The notes beneath the pieces are model-generated. The model ran no database searches. It was not told where the DNA came from and saw only the letters and a list, made by a program, of their open reading frames with translations. Below, piece by piece: positions 7,634 through 12,060 of a stretch of DNA of 12,060 nucleotides. The position numbers and the translations under genes are program-made. This DNA comes from Deinococcus ruber (GTDB lineage Bacteria; Deinococcota; Deinococci; Deinococcales; Deinococcaceae), in NCBI RefSeq assembly GCF_014648095.1, contig NZ_BMQL01000087.1, positions 1 through 12,060 on the forward strand, in the 5' to 3' direction. The first letter of the stretch is position 1. Every line of letters begins with the position of its first letter.

Positions 7634-8032
7634 TCATGGGGTGCCGCCGGGGGCAGTGGCGATGGCTGCGAGGGTGAAGTCGCTGCTGCGGATCTGCACG
7701 CGGTAGGTGGGCGGGTCGCCACCCAACGGGCTGATTTGCCCGCTCAACGCGGGACGCAGCGCCGCTCGCTTGCTGCCACTGCTGGCGAGCACCTGCAGGT
7801 CTTCAGCAGAGAGATCGAGTGGGCGAGCGTACTGAAGGCCGCCCTGCTGGATTGACGCGGTGACGGCGGTAAGCGCGTCGGCGGCGTAGGTGCTGAGCTG
7901 GCTGCTGCTGACGGTGCGGGCGCTCTGGAGATTGACCGTCGCAAAGGCGACCAAGGCCAGGACGATCACCACAGCGGAGAGCAGGGCTTCGATGAGCGTG
8001 ATGCCCGCGGTGCGGGTCCGGGTGTGCTGCAT
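7634..8032 (-). CDS. PilV/GspI-like minor pilin
   Basis: 132 residues. The leader MQHTRTRTAG is cleaved after G10, giving ITLIE with the conserved glutamate at mature position 5 and a hydrophobic N-terminal helix (VVIVLALVAFATV). Position 3 in the operon and the LIEALLSAVVI type of helix resemble the PilV/GspI family of minor pseudopilins, which sit in the priming complex under the tip. A strong AGGAGG lies 5 nt upstream of the ATG. The stop codon overlaps, by four bases, an alternative in-frame ATG of the next gene. The globular part is too diverged for a specific function. Confidence 0.85.
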   Translation of the reverse strand: MQHTRTRTAGITLIEALLSAVVIVLALVAFATVNLQSARTVSSSQLSTYAADALTAVTASIQQGGLQYARPLDLSAEDLQVLASSGSKRAALRPALSGQISPLGGDPPTYRVQIRSSDFTLAAIATAPGGTP

Positions 8033-8047
8033 GGATCCCTCCTGGGG

Positions 8048-8677
8048 TCACTGGAAGATGTTGCCGGGGTTGTGAGGCGGCAACTTGATCGGTGGGGTGG
8101 ACGTGCCGCCCGGGTTCCCGGTGTCGTCGCTCCCACCATGAATGGGTGCGGGTGTCGTCGGGAAGGTCGGTGCAGGGGTGGTGTCGGGCGGCAGGGTGGT
8201 GACAGGATCGGGCGTCACTGGCGTCGGGTTGGCGTCGGCGGCAACGGTGCTGGGTTCTGGAGCAGGAAGGCCCGCCGAGCAGCTGCCGCTGATCGGGAGA
8301 CCGCTGGCATTGAGCGCCACGAGCGTGCAGGGAAAATTGTTCGCATTGACGGTCACGACGCCCGTGCTGCTTCCATCGGGGGTGATGTCGAGCGTGCCGC
8401 TGAGGGTGGCCTGCGCGAAGGTATCGGTATCGGTCGTGTCCGGCGAACTGATCGACAGCTGCGTGCCCTGGGCGACCACGTGGATCGGGTTGCGGTCGGA
8501 GATGGCCTGGACGTGGGCTGCTTCGAGGGTGGTGGCGACGCGCTGCGCGAGGGTGGCCTGATCGACCGGATGATTCAGGCGGGGAAGCTGGGTGACGGCG
8601 ATGGTGGTGGTCAGGCCGATCAGCACGATGGTGACCAGCACCTCCATCAGCGTGAGGGCGGCTATGCGGCGCTTCAT
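8048..8677 (-). CDS. FimT/GspH-like minor pilin with Pro/Thr-rich tail
   Basis: 209 residues. The N-terminal LTLMEVLVTIVLIG helix with Glu12 (mature +5) marks a type IV prepilin, and the body up to about 137 fits the small GspH/FimT subunits (LAQRVATTLEAAHVQAISDRNPI region; Cys117 and Cys133). The residue before the cleavage point is Ala7, not the usual glycine. From about 138 the protein ends in a proline/threonine-rich, probably disordered tail that ordinary GspH/FimT proteins lack. The ATG overlaps the stop of the preceding pilin by four bases (ATGA), so translation is probably coupled, and there is no good Shine-Dalgarno. An upstream in-frame extension is arginine-rich antisense-like sequence and is rejected as coding. 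Confidence 0.8.
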   Translation of the reverse strand: MKRRIAALTLMEVLVTIVLIGLTTTIAVTQLPRLNHPVDQATLAQRVATTLEAAHVQAISDRNPIHVVAQGTQLSISSPDTTDTDTFAQATLSGTLDITPDGSSTGVVTVNANNFPCTLVALNASGLPISGSCSAGLPAPEPSTVAADANPTPVTPDPVTTLPPDTTPAPTFPTTPAPIHGGSDDTGNPGGTSTPPIKLPPHNPGNIFQ

Positions 8678-9054
8678 GGGGCGCTCGCAATGGTGCCGTC
8701 CGGCAGCGTGACGCTGACCTGGTAGCTGCGGGTATTCAGAGGGGAGGCGACACACCGAGCGCCGGCGGGCGCCGCGTCCCAGCCGTTGCCGCCATTGGGG
8801 GTGGTCACGCCGGTCGTGGTGACGTCTTGTGCGGCCGTGCAATCGACCGTCCCGAAGCTGCTGCTGGTGAGCTGTGGATTACTCGCCAACACCGTGTTCA
8901 GTGCCAGCCGCACGCTCTGGGCGTGCAGCTGGGCACGCCGGGTATCGGTACTGCTCGTCGCGCCCCGGTAACTCGGCAGCAGTACCACTGCCAGCGCTGC
9001 GATGATCGCCACCGCGATCAACAATTCAATCAGCGTAAAGCCGCTCTTATCCAT
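8674..9054 (-). CDS. Type IV pilin-like protein (PilA/GspG-like)
   Basis: 126 residues and first gene of the four-gene operon. It has a very short leader MDKSG, cleavage G5/F6, FTLIELLIAVAIIAALAVV helix with Glu10 at mature position 5, and a PSYR segment at the end of the helix as in many pilins. Cys72 and Cys101 could form the C-terminal D-loop disulfide. The length suits a major or core minor pilin. I cannot decide between a pilus-building pilin and a priming-complex subunit. The start is fixed by the leader. There is no clear Shine-Dalgarno, and a TANNNT-like box (CACGAT) sits where a leaderless promoter would have its -10. A hairpin with a T-rich tail lies 44 bases upstream. Confidence 0.88.
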   Translation of the reverse strand: MDKSGFTLIELLIAVAIIAALAVVLLPSYRGATSSTDTRRAQLHAQSVRLALNTVLASNPQLTSSSFGTVDCTAAQDVTTTGVTTPNGGNGWDAAPAGARCVASPLNTRSYQVSVTLPDGTIASAP

Positions 9055-9087
9055 GCGGTCATCGTGACTGTCGTAGGGGTGACGGAA

Positions 9088-9118
9088 GACAAGAAAAGCG
9101 GCCCCTTCTGGGGGCCGC
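9088..9118 (-). terminator. Terminator-like hairpin in the 5' region of the pilin operon
   Basis: Read on the minus strand, an 8-bp GC stem (gcggcccc with ggggccgc, 9098-9118, 5-nt loop) is followed directly by TTTTCTTGTC. It lies 44 bases before the first pilin start codon. No minus-strand gene exists just upstream to be terminated. It is therefore either an attenuator in the operon leader or the surviving terminator of a gene replaced by the AT-rich island. Confidence 0.6.
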
Positions 9119-9164
9119 CTGTCGGTCGATCCTTATTTGTGACGACTCGGCTGCGTCGGCGCAG

Positions 9165-9359
9165 ATGCTGAGTTGTCACCAGCAGAACGGCACAAGTGTG
9201 CATCAACTTACAATTCCCAACGGAATTGATGTACGGGTTACACTTGATATAAATTGCATTTATGCACCTTTAGCTAGTGCAATAAAGGCCGTGGGCGCGG
9301 GTCAAAGCAGTCCAATAGGAACAATTCGTGTTGGAGTATATAGGCCTTACTGTCCGTAA
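9165..9359 (+). pseudogene. Possible 3' remnant of an unidentified gene
   Basis: An open frame of 64 residues whose plausible part begins after about 9180 (TIPNGIDVRVTLDINCIYAP and on to IGTIRVGVYRPYCP). It ends in TAA 16 bases before the next start codon. The codon choice and AT content match the accessory island, and the peptide alternates strand-like hydrophobics as a folded C-terminus would. The apparent ATG at 9165 lies in GC-rich sequence with no ribosome binding site, so I read this as the tail of a gene cut at about 9180-9190. I do not recognise the family. Confidence 0.35.
9226..9253 (+). promoter_or_regulatory. Possible sigma-70-type promoter for the small membrane protein gene
   Basis: TTGATG (9226-9231), 16-bp spacer, TATAAA (9248-9253), pointing towards the gene at 9376. 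It lies inside the putative remnant reading frame. AT-rich DNA yields such matches by chance, so confidence is low. Confidence 0.3.
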
Positions 9360-9375
9360 ACAGAGGCGGGAGAAT

Positions 9376-9719
9376 ATGAGCTTATCAGGGATATTCATTA
9401 TCTTGGTCGAAGTAGTAATCGGAATTCTAATTGCAATTTATATAACAAGTCTTAAGGGACTCTTTATTGCAAGTAATACTCTTATCTACATTTTTCTATG
9501 CTATTTTGTGGTTTAATCGCCCCTTTCTTTCTATATGCGGCAATGGTTCTAGCACAGTCGCCTGATCCCGCCTGGATAGCACTAATCATTTCAGTAGCTG
9601 CTTTGATAACCGGCTTACTCATTAAAAACTCGCTCGCGATACCTTTAATCACATTAGGCTGCGTCGTTACAGTAGTTTCCGGTATATTCAGAATCGGCTT
9701 CTATATAACATCTCGTTAA
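9376..9719 (+). pseudogene. Frameshifted small four-helix membrane protein, paralogue 1
   Basis: Two overlapping frames (9376-9516, and a frame in which 9495 onwards reads SMLFCGLIAP) together encode one protein of 114 residues if a single T is added to the T5 run at 9491-9495. The restored sequence aligns without gaps to the two intact paralogues at 10175 and 10622: same MSL start, QSP at 61-63 as in paralogue 2, and LIKNSLAIP at 82-90. GGGAG precedes the ATG as in the others. Four hydrophobic segments are predicted. It may be a true pseudogene, a phase-variable gene, a site of slippage, or an assembly error in the homopolymer. Function is unknown. Confidence 0.7.
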
Positions 9720-9835
9720 TTATTCTGTCTTCAATAGCTTACCAGCTGATGGCCAAGCTACGTACAGGATCTCTCTGCGAAGTTTGAGAGACGATTACGA
9801 AGAACCTCTAAATATTTTTCGTATCTGATTACCGG

Positions 9836-9990
9836 GTAGCCCTGGTACTGGGGCGGTCGGGGAGTTAAGGTACAGCGTGGCTGGAGAGAGCGACCCAAAG
9901 ATGCTGGAGCTTATCGGCAAGCTCACCGCTCGCGTCGACGCGCTCGAAGCCGAGAACCAGCGACTGCGGCAAGACAACGAGCACTTGCGC
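9836..9990 (+). mobile_element. Truncated left end of an insertion sequence
   Basis: At about 9830-9836 the AT-rich island sequence changes abruptly to GC-rich DNA (gtagccctggtactggggcg), which leads into a transposase-like start codon at 9877. The rest of the element is missing: sequence after the inverted repeat at 9991-10108 does not continue the frame. Family assignment (IS66-like) rests only on the N-terminal coiled coil and is tentative. Confidence 0.4.
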
Positions 9991-10008
9991 TTATTGATAC
10001 CTGCATAA
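9877..10008 (+). pseudogene. N-terminal fragment of a transposase (IS66-like?)
   Basis: GTG start with AAGG 6 nt upstream. About 38 residues are native (ELIGKLTARVDALEAENQRL is a leucine-zipper coiled coil with heptad leucines), then the frame runs into the inverted repeat and stops after LIPA. IS66-type TnpC proteins commonly begin with such a zipper, but other transposases and unrelated coiled coils do too. The conserved catalytic domain is entirely absent, so it cannot transpose. The truncation point coincides with the left edge of the repeat at 9991. Confidence 0.45.
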
Positions 10009-10108
10009 GTTGGGGACAGGTAACTAGGCCATAGCCCTGGAGCGGGAGCTTGCCACCAGGCTCATGCTCTGGAAGCCAGGTGTGACCGATTTAAGCAGGT
10101 ATCGATAG
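9991..10108. repeat. Terminally inverted repeat, copy 3 (118 bp)
   Basis: Begins ttattgatacctgcataag and ends, in reverse complement, ctatcgatacctgcttaaa. Both termini match the copies at 149-264 and 330-447. Same length (118 bp) and same orientation as copy 2. The interior is diverged but shares the gccacc/ggtggc block. It lies exactly at the break in the transposase fragment, 19 bases before the terminator hairpin of the adjacent minus-strand gene. Confidence 0.8.
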
Positions 10109-10120
10109 AATTGGATAAAT

Positions 10121-10171
10121 CCAAAAGGTAACAGCCCAGCATAAGATCTTATCTTGCGCGGAGCTGTTACC
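10121..10171 (-). terminator. Intrinsic terminator of the small membrane protein pair
   Basis: GGTAACAGC and its perfect complement GCTGTTACC (10163-10171 and 10127-10135) enclose an inner palindrome ataagatcttat. On the minus strand the stem is followed by TTTTGGATTT. It begins three bases after the stop codon of the gene ending at 10175. Confidence 0.75.
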
Positions 10172-10174
10172 AAT

Positions 10175-10510
10175 TTATTGTCTAAAAATTACGAATCCAC
10201 CAAAGTAAAGAGAGATAAATATACATCCAAATATCACGAATGGGATAGCAATTGAGGATTTTAAAATTAAACCGAGGATAAACGAAGGGAGCGCTAGAGG
10301 TAGGACAAGACCCCCTGCGGCGGGGGATTGTGAGATGATGAGGGTCAGAAAATAAACAACGGGAACGAAAAAGCCAAATAGAAGCGATGATATAACAATA
10401 TGGAATATGTAATCTGAGTTAAGTAGTTTCTTTAGTCTGAGAATGAGAAGTGCAGCGAGGATGCCCGCAAGGATCTCCCCAAGTATAACGAAAAGTGCAG
10501 TCAAAGACAT
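10175..10510 (-). CDS. Small four-helix membrane protein, paralogue 2
   Basis: 111 residues, almost entirely hydrophobic: predicted membrane segments at about 4-25, 37-60, 67-84 and 87-109, with a short basic loop RLKK after the first. No known domain recognised. It is homologous along its whole length to the protein encoded just upstream (10622-10999), with near identity in the third and fourth helices (LVLPLALP, GLILKS, LYFGG), and to the frameshifted copy at 9376. The start was chosen at MSLTALF because GGAG lies 4 nt upstream and all three paralogues begin MSL. The frame extends upstream to a GTG at 10597, but that part has no such support. Probably co-transcribed with 10622-10999. Confidence 0.8.
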   Translation of the reverse strand: MSLTALFVILGEILAGILAALLILRLKKLLNSDYIFHIVISSLLFGFFVPVVYFLTLIISQSPAAGGLVLPLALPSFILGLILKSSIAIPFVIFGCIFISLYFGGFVIFRQ

Positions 10511-10621
10511 AGTTCTCCAAATGGCTACTTCATGGACAGTAATACTTGTAAATCGCCACAGTAAGTAGCGATAATCGGACGCATGGCCACTCGGCACGTG
10601 GTGGTCAATTTGAATGCGGCG

Positions 10622-10999
10622 TCACCCTGTATATCGTAAAAATCTATTAGTTTTGTGGATGAACTGTTGACTAAAGACCACCCATCCTCCAAAGTATAAG
10701 GTGATAAATATAGATCCGAATATCAGCAGAGGGATGACAGCTGGAGATTTTAAAATCAATCCGATAACAAAAGCGGGAAGAGCTAAAGGTAAAACAAGTT
10801 CTGTTAGACCCGTGACATGCGAACTTAATATCGTAAAGAAATATAGCGCTGGAATAATGATGCTACATATAAGTAAAGAGGGATAAATATATTGCGTATT
10901 TTCCGAGATTATAAATTTTTTCATCCTAATGAGAGAAAGTGCAGGTATGATACCCCATATAACCTCGCCGACAATAATCAGAAACACCATCAAGGACAT
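10622..10999 (-). CDS. Small four-helix membrane protein, paralogue 3
   Basis: 125 residues, with the same four-helix pattern as its neighbour and a 14-residue hydrophilic C-terminal extension (FIHKTNRFLRYTG). GGAGAGA directly precedes the ATG, a context shared with both paralogues (GGAGA near the start then ATG). DNA-level similarity to 10175-10510 is still obvious (for example gattttaaaat followed by the gggaag-gct block), so the pair arose by tandem duplication. Small multi-pass proteins repeated in tandem are frequent among immunity or accessory genes, but I do not recognise this family and assign no function. Confidence 0.8.
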   Translation of the reverse strand: MSLMVFLIIVGEVIWGIIPALSLIRMKKFIISENTQYIYPSLLICSIIIPALYFFTILSSHVTGLTELVLPLALPAFVIGLILKSPAVIPLLIFGSIFITLYFGGWVVFSQQFIHKTNRFLRYTG

Positions 11000-11060
11000 T
11001 CTCTCTCCAGATGACTCTTGCCTGACTACTCAGAACAAATAGTAACTGTTTAGTCTGAAG

Positions 11061-11090
11061 ATCTATCTCGAGCTGAACGGTCACTGTAAA
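11061..11090 (-). promoter_or_regulatory. Possible promoter of the paralogue 3-paralogue 2 unit
   Basis: On the minus strand TTTACA (11090-11085), 18-bp spacer, ATAGAT (11066-11061), about 60 bases before the ATG at 10999. The boxes are partial matches in AT-rich DNA, so this is a low-confidence call. Confidence 0.25.
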
Positions 11091-11103
11091 TAGACTCGCT
11101 GCC

Positions 11104-11147
11104 GTGCCTGCTCAGCATGGATATTGGTTTCCATGGTGAGCAGGCAC
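11104..11147. terminator. Long hairpin directly after the membrane protein gene
   Basis: A perfect 11-bp stem gtgcctgctca / tgagcaggcac and, after a G-G mismatch, an inner catgga / tccatg stem. It starts one base after the stop codon of the minus-strand gene ending at 11149. The U-rich flank (attatttt) is on the plus-strand side, where no gene needs terminating. On the minus strand the stem is followed by ggcagcgag. It is therefore a terminator without a normal U tract or an mRNA 3'-end stabiliser. Confidence 0.55.
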
Positions 11148-11148
11148 A

Positions 11149-12000
11149 TTATTTTCGCCTCAGGTCATCTTCAAGCTCTGCAGGGAGATGTGGTCTCTCG
11201 TAATATGGATGAGTCAGTAGATATGGATGGTAGCTTCGCATGTGGATATAAGGCCGAGGTAGGGAATGCCAGCGCGTAAGTTTTCGATGGGTTTTAGGGT
11301 CGAAAAGCGCAGCGTAGAAACCATCGATTGGATGATCAAAGAGAACGACAAGTAAGAGAGGATCGCTGGCTCGGAAGCTGAGGGGTCTGGGCCGCCCTGC
11401 ACGGTCGACTGAACAGCGGGCTATTGCGATAAACGACCCAGTAGGTTCAAAGCCAACTGGAAGTTCTTGGTAATCTTTGATGCTATTTGAGTCGTCTATC
11501 CGGGTTGCTTTGCGATAGATTGTCTTAACACGTGCCGGGGGATAATCCAGTCGAACTGCCCTGCCATCCAAGGGAACAACGGGCCAAAATGCGAGAACTG
11601 CGACGCCCATCAAATATAACCATGGATCAAGCGGGGTTTCTAGGGACCAGTGTGTAATCCAAATGAAAACACTCAAAATAGATAACACTATCAACGAAAT
11701 GATGAGTATACCATAGACATAAAGAAACGCCTTACCAGCTAAACTGTTACCGGGATTAGGGCCAGTGAAGGCATCGAAGTTCATCGCATGATAGATACTC
11801 CAACCAAGAGGTATCAAATTCACACTCAATAAAAATGATAAGGTGAAACCAACGACGCCTGCTGTGCCCTGTTCAGCAAAAGCAAATATACCTGCTCCTA
11901 TGAGTAAGAGAGGGACGATCAAAAAAACATTTATACCGAAGAGAAACCAAGTTATTAAGTAACCACTGATAAAAGCTATAGCAGGTAAAAAGCTAGACAT
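11149..12000 (-). CDS. Unidentified polytopic membrane protein with C-terminal soluble domain
   Basis: 283 residues. About five hydrophobic segments fill residues 4-145 (4-21, 23-43, 49-70, 90-115, 126-145), followed by a soluble part (about 146-283) rich in proline, tyrosine, histidine and arginine, with LPVGFEPTGSF near 182-192 and an HPYLLTHPYYERPHLP-type ending. I recognise no family. The gene is AT-rich like the two small membrane genes downstream on the same strand. The ATG has no Shine-Dalgarno: the preceding bases (gtcccctacttag) instead resemble the inner part of the inverted-repeat terminus. The native 5' end may therefore have been altered, or the true start may be elsewhere. It could be expressed together with the 10999-10175 pair, but a hairpin and about 150 bases separate them. 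Confidence 0.65.
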   Translation of the reverse strand: MSSFLPAIAFISGYLITWFLFGINVFLIVPLLLIGAGIFAFAEQGTAGVVGFTLSFLLSVNLIPLGWSIYHAMNFDAFTGPNPGNSLAGKAFLYVYGILIISLIVLSILSVFIWITHWSLETPLDPWLYLMGVAVLAFWPVVPLDGRAVRLDYPPARVKTIYRKATRIDDSNSIKDYQELPVGFEPTGSFIAIARCSVDRAGRPRPLSFRASDPLLLVVLFDHPIDGFYAALFDPKTHRKLTRWHSLPRPYIHMRSYHPYLLTHPYYERPHLPAELEDDLRRK

Positions 12001-12020
12001 CTAAGTAGGGGACAGTTTGC
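12001..12020. repeat. Possible partial end of the inverted-repeat family
   Basis: taagtaggggacag (12002-12015) matches taagttggggacag in the left terminus of copy 3 at 13 of 14 bases. The outer half of the terminus (gatacctgca) is not conserved here and the window ends too soon to see the other arm. Confidence 0.3.
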
Positions 12021-12060
12021 CGGCACAGGCTAGGAACTGGGAGATCGACCGCGGCTCAGA

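Noticed and set aside
7530..7637. Alternative start at 7637 for the modular pilin (ATGA overlap with the preceding gene)
   Set aside because: It would give a 49-residue prepilin leader. The ATG at 7529 has AGGAG and a normal 13-residue leader. Kept only as an alternative.

Overview
The window looks like a chromosomal segment of a GC-rich bacterium with an outer envelope that carries lipoproteins and type IV pili. A Deinococcus-like (Deinococcota) source is my best inference. It rests on overall style: a minor-pilin operon, a CAP-domain lipoprotein, a family of short non-coding palindromic repeats, and a helicase start with no visible Shine-Dalgarno. No marker gene proves the taxon.

Layout. 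Positions 1-538 hold no convincing gene but carry two copies of a ~117-bp terminally inverted repeat. A secreted polysaccharide deacetylase (539-1285, minus) is divergent from a large protein joining a PD-(D/E)XK (DUF559/Vsr-like) nuclease domain to a UvrD/FBH1-type SF1 helicase (1406-3811, plus). A CAP/SCP-domain lipoprotein (4013-5002, plus) converges on a four-gene type IV pilin-like operon (9054 down to 5139, minus), with a near-perfect bidirectional terminator between them. The operon order is pilin, FimT/GspH-like, PilV/GspI-like, then a 796-residue PilW/GspJ-position pilin extended by about five beta-sandwich-like repeats and a four-cysteine tail. The last is a modular pilin, plausibly displayed at the pilus tip.

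From about 9190 to 12000 the DNA is AT-rich and has the look of an accessory island. It holds three paralogous small four-helix membrane proteins (one on plus broken by a one-base loss in a T run, two tandem on minus), a fragment resembling a gene 3' end, a truncated transposase N-terminus cut by a third copy of the inverted repeat, and an unidentified polytopic membrane protein (11149-12000, minus) whose start abuts a sequence like the inner half of the repeat's terminus.

How the parts may work together. The four pilin-like genes overlap or lie close and should form one priming or tip complex for pilus assembly, adhesion or DNA uptake. The deacetylase and the CAP lipoprotein act at the envelope. 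The nuclease-helicase fusion is a DNA repair or defence candidate. The paralogue cluster resembles the small-membrane-protein arrays of immunity or accessory islands, but the sequence does not prove a function.
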